A stretch of 37,448 nt of DNA from Acidimicrobiia bacterium (GCA_023265025.1 JAHFUP010000013.1:1-37448), one strand, 5' to 3'; positions 1-8,262 are shown, counted from the stretch's first letter. The notes: generated by a model not told the origin, from the letters alone. Numbers and translations: made by a program.

Positions 1-102
1 TGCACCGACCTCACCGCGACGGAGACGGTCTACCCGGGCACCGACCTCGTCCTCGTCTACAGCGTCAAGAGCTTCGAAACAGTGCAGCTACTTCCGGTGT
101 AG
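1..102 (+). CDS. 3' end of an unidentified gene (partial)
   Basis: Frame 1 is open from the window edge to a TAG at 100-102 and gives 33 residues ending in SFETVQLLPV. The stretch YPGTDLVLVYSV resembles the last strand of PASTA-like or other beta domains, which is only a weak hint. The stop lies 4 nt before a TAA in the frame of the next, truncated gene, so this may mark an old rearrangement junction. Only the C-terminus is present and no function can be assigned. Confidence 0.4.
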   Translation, partial: CTDLTATETVYPGTDLVLVYSVKSFETVQLLPV

Positions 103-106
103 GTAA

Positions 107-1887
107 GGAGGTCTGGACTCCCGAAGCGAGGTCGATCCATTCGCAGGAGTCCGCTACTGGGACCGCGCCTTGACCCAGGCCTCCAAGCTCGGTCATGGCG
201 ACCGCCCGGAGCTGACCAAGATCCTGGTGGAGGCCCGCGTCGACCGAGGCGGCGCGCGCGTCGGCTTCGAAAGAGTCGACGCGCTCGTGCGCGAGCACAG
301 GTTCAAGGGCGTCGTGGCGACAAGTGCGAAAGGAGGCGTCGGCGTTAAGGAGCTCCTGCAGCTGATCAAGACATCGATCACCTGGGAGCACCTTCCCCGA
401 ATTAAGTCAGGCGAGCTCTTCGACCACATGTACCACTTCATCGTGCGGGAGAAGGAGGACGGTCCTGCGCTGAGGACGCTCGATGACCTGTTCCGACACT
501 ATGCGTCAACTGCGCCACCGGCGGCCGCGGCCGCAGCCACCAAGTCCGGTGCCGACCTCGAGGCCGAATTCTCGTCCTCCATTAATCGTCTGGAATCGCG
601 CGACCTCGTGCGGCGGCTTAGTTTCGGGGACCTCGTACTTTTGCGCCCGGAGCTGCTCGACAGCTATGCAGCGTCGCTGGTGGCCGCCGCCAGACAGGAA
701 CCCGACGGCCTCGGATCGATCAGCGAGGACGCCGCTCGTGCGGGGCGTTTTGCGCTCGACAGCGAGATGCGTCTGCCGAATCGTGCCCAGGAGGAGCGGC
801 TCCTGATAGCCACGGTGGAAGACCTGCTCTCACACGAGATCGCACTCCGGGAGATGGCCGATGACGGGCCGTGCCTGGTGTTTCCTTCGGAGTTCATGCG
901 GGAGGCGACCCAGGGGCTCGACCTTCAGGAGAAGGTCGTCGTGCTGGGGTTCGAGGGAGCACTCGTCAACGTGTACGCCACGCTCGTCGTGCGCCTGTCA
1001 GCAAGCGGGCTGTTCCGCCGTGCGGAGATGTGGCGAAACGCGGTCAGATTCGAGGCGACCGTCGGTGGTTCGTGTGGGCTTGGCTTCGCTGAGGTCGACG
1101 AGGCTCGTGGTGAGCTGTCTCTCTTCTTTGGTCCGGAGACGAGCGATGCGGTCCGTGTCCAATTCGAGTGGTACGTGCGGACTCACCTCGATCGGCGATC
1201 GCTCCCTGGATCGGTCACGCGTATCCGCCTCTACGTATGTGAGAATTGCACGACTCCGATCAGCGATATCGCGGTGTCTCGACGTCGCGCGCGCGGCCAC
1301 GACTCCATCAACTGCAGCGTTTGCGATTTTGCCGTCTCGCTGTTGGACTGGGAGGATCGCCTCCGCGCCAAGGCGCAGGCGGGGGTCGTCGAGATGGACC
1401 GGTCCGCGGACAATCGACGCCGTCGAGATGCAGCGGCGTCGGTCGTGCAGGGCAAGTCTGCGACGAGCGATTACGACGTCTTCCTCTGTTACCACTCGGG
1501 CGATCAGGCAGCGGTGCTGGCCATCGGAGAAGAACTCAAGCGTCGGGGCCTCCTGCCGTGGCTCGACAAGTGGGAAATGCCTCCGTTTCGTAGGTGGCAA
1601 GACGCATTGGCCGAGGTCATGCAGACGGTGCGGTCGGTGGCGGTCTTCATCGGGCCCGGTGGTTTGGGCCCATGGCAGGACATGGAGGTTCAGGGTTTCC
1701 TCATGGAGTTCGCCACCGCGGAGTCCCGATGGGGCTCGCGCTCCTTCCCGGGAGCGAGGACAGCATGGAGGTTCCGATGTGGCTTAAGCAGTTCCACTGG
1801 GTTGACTTCCGAATCCCCGATCCGGATCCCCTGGATCAGCTCGTATGGGGAATTACGGGCGAGCGTGCGCCGAGCCGACCGCTGTAA
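107..1887 (+). pseudogene. Truncated, frameshifted GTPase / zinc-ribbon / TIR protein
   Basis: This is the remnant of a multidomain signalling or defence protein that pairs a Rab/Roc-like GTPase with a C-terminal TIR domain. The reading frame opens at 107; the first usual start is TTG 170, but family-like sequence (GVRYWDRAL) begins before it. Only the end of the GTPase is left: ILVEARVDRG at the NKxD position and TSAKGGVG at the SAK position. The P-loop and switch regions are missing. A helical middle region follows, then a zinc ribbon (CENC...CSVC, about 1239-1330), then a TIR domain from YDVFLCYHSGD (about 1470) with WQDALAEVMQ carrying a candidate catalytic Glu. At about 1715-1730 the frame breaks: the conserved TIR end (LLPG, WVDFR, DPDPLDQLVWGITG) continues in frame 1 to a TGA at 1885-1887. 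This fits loss of one base. The unshifted frame runs into unrelated sequence to 2014. It is most likely dead, although a sequencing error at the single frameshift cannot be excluded. Confidence 0.75.
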
Positions 1888-2835
1888 TCGCTCATCGGCC
1901 CGATTCGCATCGAGGTCCCAGTTGACGGTATCCGGCCGGTATCCGCGCTCGTGTCCCCATGTGGCCCGCTACTACTGCGACGACGCTCCGGCGACGGGCT
2001 GGAAGGGGTCGTAGGCGCCATGTTGCTAATCGTGCGCTCGTCCGGTGCGACCGAACCGCTTTTGGTCCCTGCCATCCCGGTCGTCGTTCCTCGTGCGGGA
2101 CCCCGGTCGTCGTTCCTCCTGGGGGGCCCTTGGTCGTCGTTCCTCCTGGGGGCCCTTGGTCGTCGTTCGGCTTGGGGACAGTCGTTCAGAAACTGATCGT
2201 TGGACACGAAGGTGAGCGAGCTAGGGGGCGTCCGACGGCAGCTCGTTTCATCAGGAGCCGCAGAGGGCACGCGCTCCACACCTCTCGGGCATCGCCCGAT
2301 CAACCCCCCACCGCGCCCAGAATGAATCGAATCGGGGTCGTCGGCGGCGTCCGGCCTTTGGGGGTCTGAACCCCTGTTCCACAATCGGATCGGGCGCTCA
2401 ACAATCTAATGTCTTGGAGAAGGTCGGCCGTCAATGCACGGCCGTCCGCGAGCAACCGGTCGCAGTGCACGAAGACCGGATGACCAGCGCCGCCATCCAA
2501 TCCACCGAGCTGGCTGCGGTTGGGTGACGGTCGACAAGCCCTGGAGTGTTCCTACGTGCCCAGTTCCCGTTAGGTTTAGCGGCGGACCCGGACGTAGACT
2601 TTTGGCGCCGACAACGCGACGTATCGGCAGATGACCGGGGAGGTTCGTACGAACATTGCGGCCACGACGACAGGCCTTATGCCCTCTCGTCGGCGTCTTG
2701 CCTCGGAGCTGTCTCCAATGCCAGCCCCGTACTTGCGCCGGGGTTCGAGGGCTGGGAAGGTCTGGCGGTAGTCGGGGGGCGGACGTGGCGAAACAGCGGT
2801 CGGCGGGGGATCTCAGGTAGGACCTCGATTTTCTC
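1888..2835. other. Long intergenic region, no credible gene
   Basis: About 950 bp separate the TIR pseudogene from the intact TIR gene. Small open frames exist on both strands (for example 2406-2843 on the minus strand), but their translations are Arg/Pro-rich with no recognisable motif. The visible structure is the tandem repeat at 2079-2178 and a short dyad GGGG-TCTGAA-CCCC near 2360. The region looks like decayed accessory DNA. Confidence 0.5.
2079..2178. repeat. Tandem ~26-bp repeat, four units
   Basis: Units begin GGTCGTCGTTC at 2079, 2105, 2132 and 2158, giving periods of 26, 27 and 26 bp. Each continues CTCCTGGGGGCCCTT or CTCGTGCGGGACCCC; the last unit is degenerate. A related partial copy lies at 4659-4699 on the other side of the TIR gene. 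The repeat is not palindromic, has no unique spacers and has too few units to be a CRISPR. Confidence 0.7.
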
Positions 2836-4644
2836 GTGGACATCGATCACCCCACCGCGTCTTGGGACGTCGCCGTCTCCTACGCCTCCGAAGACAGCGC
2901 CTACGTGCACGACGTCACGCATCTTCTCCTTCAGGCCGGTGTCCGAGTATTCGACTATGCCGACCGTCAGGCCGAACTTTGGGGGAAGGATCTCTTCAGC
3001 GAGCTCGGCAGCGTCTATGGGGATGCGCCATACACCCTGGTGTTCGTCTCGCGGAGCTACCGAGAAAAGGCCTGGGTGAAGCCGGAGCTCCGGCATGCCC
3101 TCGGACGAGCGATGAAGCGAGGCGAGGCGAGCGTGCTACCCGTCGCCCTGGACGACACAGAGCTCCCCGAGATTCCCCCGTCGACCGTCTTCGTCGACGG
3201 CAGATCGAATTCTCCGTCGCGGATCGTCGAGCTCGTGCTCCAGCGCGTCGGCCATCCCGGTCAAGCGGCGCGGTCCGCGCCGGACAGCGACCCCACCGAC
3301 GACACCCCGGTCGGCTCCCTTGCGGACTTCATCCTGAGAAGCCTGGGCGACATCGAAGCACTAACGAACGCCGACCCACTCGTCTTCTTCCCCGCAGTCG
3401 CACGCCTGCAACCGGGTCGTGACGTATTCGAGGCGGCGCTCCTCGCGCCTTTCGCGTCACGTGCGCACCTGAGGGCGCTTCGCGCGCTCCTTGCCCGTGA
3501 TCCCGAGCCGGCCGGCGCGTTCCTGCTGGAGATCATCCGATCGTGCCCGGCCTCTGGTGCAGGGTGGGGCCGGGCTCTTCGAGCGTCCCGGCTCTTTTCC
3601 CAGCCGCTCCATGCTGCGTCGAGCGGGCTCTGGGAGCTGGCCTGCGGCTGGGAGCCGGAGCGAAAGCGCCATGCCCTGGTGGCGCTCGGCCACCTCGGCG
3701 AGATCCTGAGCCCGAGCGAACTGCGTGCGCACGTGCTCCGGAGCGACGACCAGGTCGGGAAGGCACTTTCGTTCGCGGTCTCCGGCTCGGCAGCCTCCTA
3801 CCAGCTTGCGAGCGGGCGCAGCAGTGTCGATCTGACGGGTGAATGCCTTCGCGAGCTGTTGGACTGGGAACGAACCGACCCGTCCTGTGGTTTTCCGAAG
3901 ACCTCGCCCGACCTACGGGCTGCGGATTCCAGCCACTATGACGACCTGATCGACAACTGGCTCGGCGCCTCTGCAGGGAATGCGGCAGCTGCGATGGCCG
4001 GCTTGGCCGAGCGCGGCGTGGTGCGCGCCGTGCCGGCAATCGCCGAGTGCCTCGCAGTCACCGACATGCGGCGCCCGGCAGCGCAGGCCCTCGGCCGCAT
4101 CGGAGGTTGCGACGCCGCCGCACTGCTCGATGCCTTACCTGAGCCCGACCCCGCACGCGCCGAGCTGGTCCACGTCATCCATGATCTGCCGGACGACCGC
4201 TTCCAATCGGTTGTGACGGAGTTTGCCGGGAGCGGCACCACATGGTTAGTGGGGTGGCTGGTGAGGTCCATCGGCCTGCGACGGGCGGAAGAGCACGGTG
4301 GCCTCGTCCGTCAGGCCTTGGGCGCTAGCAGCCCAATCGCGCGCGGGTGCGCCGCCATCGCCGCCGCCAGGCTCGGCCTCGTCGTCGACTTCGAGCGGTT
4401 CGTGGCCGAGGCGGCGCCGGGCGACGAGCAGACCATGGGGCTGGCGGCGATGGTTTGCGCGGACCCGCTTCGCTACGACGGCGCCGAGGCTCGCCTGCGC
4501 GCCGGCCTTTTGGAGAGCATTACCGGCATGCTCCCTGCTCGGATCGTCGAGGACATCTTCCACACCATCGGAGTGGTTCCGGCCGCTCGCGACCTCATCG
4601 CAGCCTGGCGCCCGGTCGCCGACTCCTGGGGGGCGCGGATCTGA
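2836..4644 (+). CDS. TIR-domain protein with HEAT-like C-terminal repeats
   Basis: A 602-residue protein. Residues about 9-130 form a TIR domain: WDVAVSYASED (strand A), GVRVFDY (strand B), LWGKDLFSEL, TLVFVSRSYREKAWVKPE, then VLPVALDDTELP. Glu56 in KDLFSEL sits about where bacterial TIR NADases carry the catalytic Glu; this is a by-eye alignment. The remaining ~450 residues are Ala/Leu-rich helices with repeated patterns such as AIAECLAVTDMRRPAAQALGRIG, typical of HEAT-like scaffolds. TIR proteins of this kind are commonly NAD-cleaving effectors in phage defence; a role here is inference. The GTG start at 2836 gives a complete TIR domain, but the upstream SD (AGGTAGGA near 2815) is somewhat distant. 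It stands alone between repeat copies and next to another, dead TIR gene. No sensor or partner gene is obvious beside it. Confidence 0.8.
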   Translation: MDIDHPTASWDVAVSYASEDSAYVHDVTHLLLQAGVRVFDYADRQAELWGKDLFSELGSVYGDAPYTLVFVSRSYREKAWVKPELRHALGRAMKRGEASVLPVALDDTELPEIPPSTVFVDGRSNSPSRIVELVLQRVGHPGQAARSAPDSDPTDDTPVGSLADFILRSLGDIEALTNADPLVFFPAVARLQPGRDVFEAALLAPFASRAHLRALRALLARDPEPAGAFLLEIIRSCPASGAGWGRALRASRLFSQPLHAASSGLWELACGWEPERKRHALVALGHLGEILSPSELRAHVLRSDDQVGKALSFAVSGSAASYQLASGRSSVDLTGECLRELLDWERTDPSCGFPKTSPDLRAADSSHYDDLIDNWLGASAGNAAAAMAGLAERGVVRAVPAIAECLAVTDMRRPAAQALGRIGGCDAAALLDALPEPDPARAELVHVIHDLPDDRFQSVVTEFAGSGTTWLVGWLVRSIGLRRAEEHGGLVRQALGASSPIARGCAAIAAARLGLVVDFERFVAEAAPGDEQTMGLAAMVCADPLRYDGAEARLRAGLLESITGMLPARIVEDIFHTIGVVPAARDLIAAWRPVADSWGARI

Positions 4645-4658
4645 CATGGAGGCGTAGC

Positions 4659-4699
4659 AGTCGTTCCTCCTGTGGGACCCCGGTCGTCGTTCGCTCAGT
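4659..4699. repeat. Second copy of the 26-bp repeat family
   Basis: The sequence GTCGTTCCTCCTGTGGGACC, continuing into CCGGTCGTCGTTCGCTC, matches one and a half units of the array at 2079-2178. It begins about 15 bp after the stop of the TIR/HEAT gene, so that gene is bracketed by related repeats. Confidence 0.6.
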
Positions 4700-4760
4700 G
4701 CGACGACCTCCATCGCTGCCTCAAGGTCACCGACTCCAGCGGCCGTTTGACGCCGCCCTC

Positions 4761-4992
4761 TCAGGCAGAGCGCGAGAACAGCCACGCGTCGCATGGCAGC
4801 TCGAGTCGCTCGCCCTCCGGCCCGACCTGAGTGGTGACGATCCCAGAGGCGCCGGTGAACACCGCCGCCAACCCCCTCAGCCATGAACAACTCGCGAACG
4901 TGGCCGGGCGTCAGCGCCACCGGCACGATGCCGTGCTGGAACACGCGTGCGAGCTTGGGCTGCGCGCGTCCGAGCCGGACGTGAGGCTGCAT
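4761..4992 (-). pseudogene. Possible broken reverse-strand gene, unidentified
   Basis: On the reverse strand a frame from ATG 4992 reads MQPHVRLGRAQPKLARVF, then HGIVPVALTPGHVRELF. The frame with the better-looking C-terminus (LAAVFTGASGIVTTQVG, then ELPCDAWLFSRSA and a stop at 4761) is joined to it through a run of five C on the plus strand (about 4871-4875). One extra base there would explain the break. I do not recognise the protein. The region 4645-5080 otherwise holds only the repeat copy. This is a weak call based on protein-like composition. Confidence 0.25.
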
Positions 4993-5080
4993 GCGAGCCA
5001 CGACCTGTGGGCGACGCTCTGCCACCAGCACGCCTTCGTGTCGTCCGCCGCGTGCTGGGTCCCTTGGGGTCACTGGTACC

Positions 5081-5287
5081 GTGAGAATCGTGGACGACGC
5101 CGCTCCGATCCTCACGTTCGAGGAGTTGGCTGAAGCGGTGCGCGACGCGCCACCGCCCACTCCTGACGACGTCTCGATTACGTGGGACGGCCGGCGTCTC
5201 GACAGCCGCGAGAAAGTCATGTCGTTCCTCGCCGAGCTGGACGACGCTCGATCGAGCGGGCACACCGTGGGCCCTCCCCTCTCGTAG
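5081..5287 (+). CDS. Small acidic protein upstream of a nucleotidyltransferase
   Basis: A 68-residue acidic protein (starts VRIVDDAAPILTFEELAEAV, ends TVGPPLS) from GTG 5081. It has no membrane segment and no recognised domain. Its start has only a weak SD. Longer in-frame starts (for example 4991) add Arg/Ser-rich sequence that looks non-coding. It lies directly before a nucleotidyltransferase-like gene whose conserved frame begins within a few bases of this stop, so the two are probably co-translated. By analogy with antitoxin/nucleotidyltransferase pairs of the AbiEii type it may be the partner or antitoxin; that is inference from context only. Confidence 0.55.
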   Translation: MRIVDDAAPILTFEELAEAVRDAPPPTPDDVSITWDGRRLDSREKVMSFLAELDDARSSGHTVGPPLS

Positions 5288-5339
5288 TTTTGGGGGAGTT
5301 CAGCCCGAGCGAGTCGTCGCAGCGCTGGACCGCCATGGC

Positions 5340-5867
5340 GTGGACTACCTCATCGTCGGTGGCGTCGCGGCACGTGCCTATGGGGCGAGCCGGGACACCA
5401 AGGACCTCGACTGCCTCGTTCGCCGCGCACGGGACAATCTGGATCGGCTCGCTTCAGCCATGCGAGAGCTGCACGCCCGGCTTCGCGTCGAAGGACTCTC
5501 GGACGCCGAGGCCGCGCAGCTACCGGTGCAGATCGACGCGACGACCCTGAACGCCATGGAGATCTCCACATGGAGCACCGACGCCGGTGACCTGGATGTG
5601 CTGGTCGACATCCCGGGTCGTGATGGCGTGCGTCGGCAATACGAAGATCTCGCCACGCGCGCCCACGTGCTCGTCTACTCGGGTCTGTCGGTCCGGGTCG
5701 CGGGGCTCGACGACATCATCGCCTCGAAGGAGTGGGCGAACCGCCCGAAGGATCGGGCCGCCCTCCCGGAGCTGCACGCGTTGCGCGACCGCTCGCTGCG
5801 GCCCGAACCCGGCGACGAGCGGCTACCCCCCGACGCGGGCCGGGCGAACGGCGACCGGGACCTCTGA
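5340..5867 (+). CDS. Nucleotidyltransferase-fold protein (AbiEii/DUF6036-like)
   Basis: The N-terminus VDYLIVGGVAARAYGASRDT followed by KDLDCLV is the GG...S...D-x-D signature of the DNA polymerase beta-like nucleotidyltransferase fold used by AbiEii-type toxins and related enzymes. Later VRVAGLDDIIASKEWANRPK matches the conserved helix before the C-terminus (DLIASK...RPKD). It is 175 residues from GTG 5340. The true start is unclear: in-frame family-like sequence (QPERVVAALDRHG) extends back to about 5298 without any ATG, GTG or TTG, so translation may use a rare codon (CTG 5325) or re-initiate from the preceding gene. The C-terminus is Arg/Pro-rich and may be altered. Substrate unknown; a toxin role is inferred from fold and small partner gene. 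Confidence 0.65.
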   Translation: MDYLIVGGVAARAYGASRDTKDLDCLVRRARDNLDRLASAMRELHARLRVEGLSDAEAAQLPVQIDATTLNAMEISTWSTDAGDLDVLVDIPGRDGVRRQYEDLATRAHVLVYSGLSVRVAGLDDIIASKEWANRPKDRAALPELHALRDRSLRPEPGDERLPPDAGRANGDRDL

Positions 5868-5972
5868 TCGTTCGCTCCCATCTCTCGTGGTCCTCAAAAA
5901 GGGCGGCGCACTCCGGGAGCCGAGGCCCGATACGTCTCATCGACTGGTACGCCACTCTCAGCTGAGCCACCA

Positions 5973-6824
5973 TCACGAACGGGTTGGGACAGTGTGCTTC
6001 AGGATCGCGAGAACGATGGTGTACCAGTCCGCTCTATCGACACCGTGCCCGGCTTCCTCGAGCGGCAGCAGCGTTGCACCGTTGATCTCCTTCGCCAGCG
6101 CCTCGGCATGCCCGAGCGGGAACATCGGATCCGCCGTGCCGTGGATCACAAGGGTGGGAACCTTGATCGAGGACAGGGGCTCGCGTAACCGATCGGCGTC
6201 CGAGATGAGGTCGTGATTTTGCAGCGCCGCAATGTTGCGGGCGCGTTCGACGTCGCGCCGGACGAACTCACGGGATGCCGCCTCATCGAAGGTGCGCTGA
6301 TTTCCGTTCAGCACACAGGCGTAGCCGACCAGATACTCGATCACCGACTCGTTGTCTGACCAGTCCACCTCCCCCGTCGTCGCGAATCGCCGAAACTCCT
6401 CGGTCGGCGGCGGGAGCCCGCGTTCACCAGGCGTCGCCGGCGAGGTACTGATGAGGACGAGCGACAGCACGCGATCGGCGAAATCGAGCGCGAGGAACTG
6501 CGCGAAGCCCCCGCCGGCCGAGACGCCGACGACGTGGGCCGCTGACAGTCCATAGGCGTCGAGCACACCGGCGGCGTCGGCAACCAGGTCGGCGCCGTTG
6601 TAGGTCGGGGCGCCGGGCTCGTACGTAACCGATCGGCCAGTGTCGCGGTGGTCGTACCGGACCACGAACCGCCCTCCGTCGGCGAGCATCCTGCAGAAGC
6701 CCTCCTCCCACCAGAGCATCGACCCGGCGCGACCCATGATCAGAAGGATCGGAGGGTCGGCAGGATCGCCGAACCATTCGGTGCAGAGCGCGACCCCGTC
6801 CGCTTCGATCATCGACTCAGCCAC
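5973..6824 (-). CDS. Alpha/beta hydrolase
   Basis: A 283-residue soluble alpha/beta-fold hydrolase. The oxyanion region is LLIMGRAGSMLWWEEGF, the nucleophile elbow GVSAGG gives Ser102, the acid is Asp232 in HGTADPMFP, and the base is His260 in EEAGHGVD. YDHRDTGRS (about 57-65) is typical of the esterase/epoxide-hydrolase branch, including aclacinomycin methylesterase-like proteins. No signal peptide is visible, so it is probably cytoplasmic. It is transcribed away from the hemerythrin/MarR operon, and the palindrome at 6935-6954 lies in the shared upstream region, so co-regulation is possible. Substrate cannot be predicted. Confidence 0.85.
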   Translation of the reverse strand: MAESMIEADGVALCTEWFGDPADPPILLIMGRAGSMLWWEEGFCRMLADGGRFVVRYDHRDTGRSVTYEPGAPTYNGADLVADAAGVLDAYGLSAAHVVGVSAGGGFAQFLALDFADRVLSLVLISTSPATPGERGLPPPTEEFRRFATTGEVDWSDNESVIEYLVGYACVLNGNQRTFDEAASREFVRRDVERARNIAALQNHDLISDADRLREPLSSIKVPTLVIHGTADPMFPLGHAEALAKEINGATLLPLEEAGHGVDRADWYTIVLAILKHTVPTRS

Positions 6825-6912
6825 GTCGCCTCCAGAGAGCGGCCAGCCAAAGCGATCACGCTAGCGAAGCGGCGTGCGACGCCGAGGCGTACCAGCTGCG
6901 CCGCGATCGCGC

Positions 6913-6941
6913 TTGACGCTCCGTTTGGAATCATGTAGCTT
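6913..6941 (+). promoter_or_regulatory. Sigma-A-type promoter of the hemerythrin-marR operon
   Basis: A -35 box TTGACG (6913-6918) and a -10 box TAGCTT (6936-6941, fitting TAnnnT) are separated by 17 bp and point toward the hemerythrin gene. The -10 lies inside the palindrome at 6935-6954. Confidence 0.6.
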
Positions 6942-6954
6942 GATATCAAGCTAC
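6935..6954. promoter_or_regulatory. Perfect 20-bp palindrome, likely MarR operator
   Basis: The sequence GTAGCTTGAT followed by its exact complement ATCAAGCTAC forms an uninterrupted 20-bp dyad. The core TTGATATCAA resembles MarR-family operators. It covers the -10 box of the promoter in front of an operon that encodes a MarR regulator, so autoregulation by that protein is the simplest reading. Confidence 0.7.
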
Positions 6955-7012
6955 CTGATGGCGAGCGACCGATCCGGTCAGCTCTCAAGGGTCGTCAACC
7001 AGGGGGATGATC

Positions 7013-7657
7013 ATGACCGGTCCGATCGATGCAGTACGGGCGATCCACAACGCGTTTCGCCAAGACATGAGGCTCATCGACGCGGCGGCCTTGGACGCCG
7101 CCCGTGGGAAGCCGGGTCTCACGGAAACGGTCGAGCGCTTCCGGTTCTTCAACGAGGTGCTGGAGTGGCACGCCCACGGCGAGGAGCTGGCGATGTTCCC
7201 GGCCCTGGAGGCGGTTGCACCGTCGGTCGCCGAGGCCTACGAGAAGGATCACCGAGCGCTCGATGCCGCCTTCGAAGCGTTGAACAACGCAGTGTCGGTG
7301 CGCGACCCGCTGGAGACGGCTCGCGCCACCAAGGCGTTCAAGTACTTCCTCGACGTCCACCTCGACAAGGAGGACACCCACCTGTACCGACTCATCGGCG
7401 AGCGGGTCTCGGTGCCGGACCAGGGCCAGGCCGTTGGTCTCATGGCCAGCACCGTTCCCCATGATCGGTTCCCGGAGCTGGTGGCGTGGATGTTCCCGCT
7501 CATGGGCCACGACGACCGCGAGAACATGACCCGCATCTGGCAGAAGGTGATGCCGCCGGAGGCGTTCGCCGGAGCCACACAGCTGGTCGCTGCGTCTATC
7601 CCCGATGGCTGGTCCGAGCTGACGCGGCGCATCCCCGAGCTGGCGACTGCAGGTTGA
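7013..7657 (+). CDS. Hemerythrin HHE-domain protein
   Basis: A 214-residue helical protein with the His/Glu pattern of the HHE cation-binding family: AIHNAFRQDM, EWHAHGEELAMFP, EKDHRALDAAF and DVHLDKEDTHLY. This suggests a di-iron site in the first ~125 residues. A further segment (VPHDRF, MGHDDRENM) carries more His and Asp. Such proteins bind O2 or NO, or hold iron, in the cytoplasm. ATG 7013 was chosen because AGGGGG (7001-7006) is 6 nt upstream; ATG 7007 is immediately adjacent to that SD and less likely. Its stop overlaps the TTG start of the MarR gene by 4 nt, so the two are co-translated and likely respond to the same signal. Confidence 0.85.
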   Translation: MTGPIDAVRAIHNAFRQDMRLIDAAALDAARGKPGLTETVERFRFFNEVLEWHAHGEELAMFPALEAVAPSVAEAYEKDHRALDAAFEALNNAVSVRDPLETARATKAFKYFLDVHLDKEDTHLYRLIGERVSVPDQGQAVGLMASTVPHDRFPELVAWMFPLMGHDDRENMTRIWQKVMPPEAFAGATQLVAASIPDGWSELTRRIPELATAG

Positions 7658-8247
7658 GCCGATCGTCGACGCCGGGTCCTCAACCGCTCGTCCGGGTAGG
7701 CGACGACTTCGAAGACGAGTACCCCGGCGCCAGCGCTCTCGCCACCGAGTGCTACGCCAACCTTGTGCGGGCGGGGGACCTCCTGCTCGGGCTGCACAAC
7801 CGCCAGACGTCGGACCAGTACCAGCTCTCACCCAGCGGGCGAGGCGTGCTCGCCGTCGTCGACGGCGCCGGCCAACCACTCGAGCCGACCGTGATCGCCG
7901 AGCGCCTCATGGTCACGACAGGATCGATGACCTCGCTGCTCGACAACCTCGAAAAGCGAGGGCTGGTCCGACGGCTGCCGCACCCAGAGGATCGCCGCAA
8001 GCTCCTCGTCGACATCACCGCCGACGCCCGGGCCATCGTCGACGAGCTGCTTCCATCCATGCACGCCCGGGAACGTGACGTGATCGGTGCCGCCCTCACC
8101 GCCGGCGAGCAACGCACCCTTCTCCGATCTCTGGCGAAAGTCCAGCGCGCCGCGGCCGACGCTCGCTCCGCGCCACCGCCCGACGGGGCCGGCCGGCGAC
8201 GCGGACCGGGTTCGGAGGACGGGCCGCCCAACCCGGGGGGAAACTAG
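7654..8247 (+). CDS. MarR-family transcriptional regulator
   Basis: A 197-residue winged-helix regulator. The recognition part reads QPLEPTVIAERLMVTTGSMT, then SLLDNLEKRGLVRRLPHPED, then RRKLLVDIT, the standard MarR helix-turn-helix plus beta wing. Flanking helices (ECYANLVRAGDLLLGLH; MHARERDVIGAALTAGEQ) form the dimer interface. The Pro/Gly/Arg-rich C-terminal ~30 residues are probably disordered. The TTG at 7654 overlaps the upstream stop (TTGA). Longer in-frame starts fall inside the hemerythrin gene and are rejected. The palindrome at 6935-6954 is the obvious target. The ligand is unknown; redox or gas signals would suit the hemerythrin partner. The gene ends 15 nt from a convergent gene. 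Confidence 0.9.
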   Translation: MSRSSTPGPQPLVRVGDDFEDEYPGASALATECYANLVRAGDLLLGLHNRQTSDQYQLSPSGRGVLAVVDGAGQPLEPTVIAERLMVTTGSMTSLLDNLEKRGLVRRLPHPEDRRKLLVDITADARAIVDELLPSMHARERDVIGAALTAGEQRTLLRSLAKVQRAAADARSAPPPDGAGRRRGPGSEDGPPNPGGN

Positions 8248-8262
8248 TTACCCGCGGCGGCG

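Noticed and set aside
2079-2178. CRISPR array
   Set aside because: Units are directly adjacent with no unique spacers, are only four in number and vary; no cas gene is near.
2406-2843. 145-codon minus-strand frame between the TIR genes
   Set aside because: The translation is Arg/Pro/Ser-rich, without motifs or SD, and it overlaps the start of the TIR/HEAT gene.
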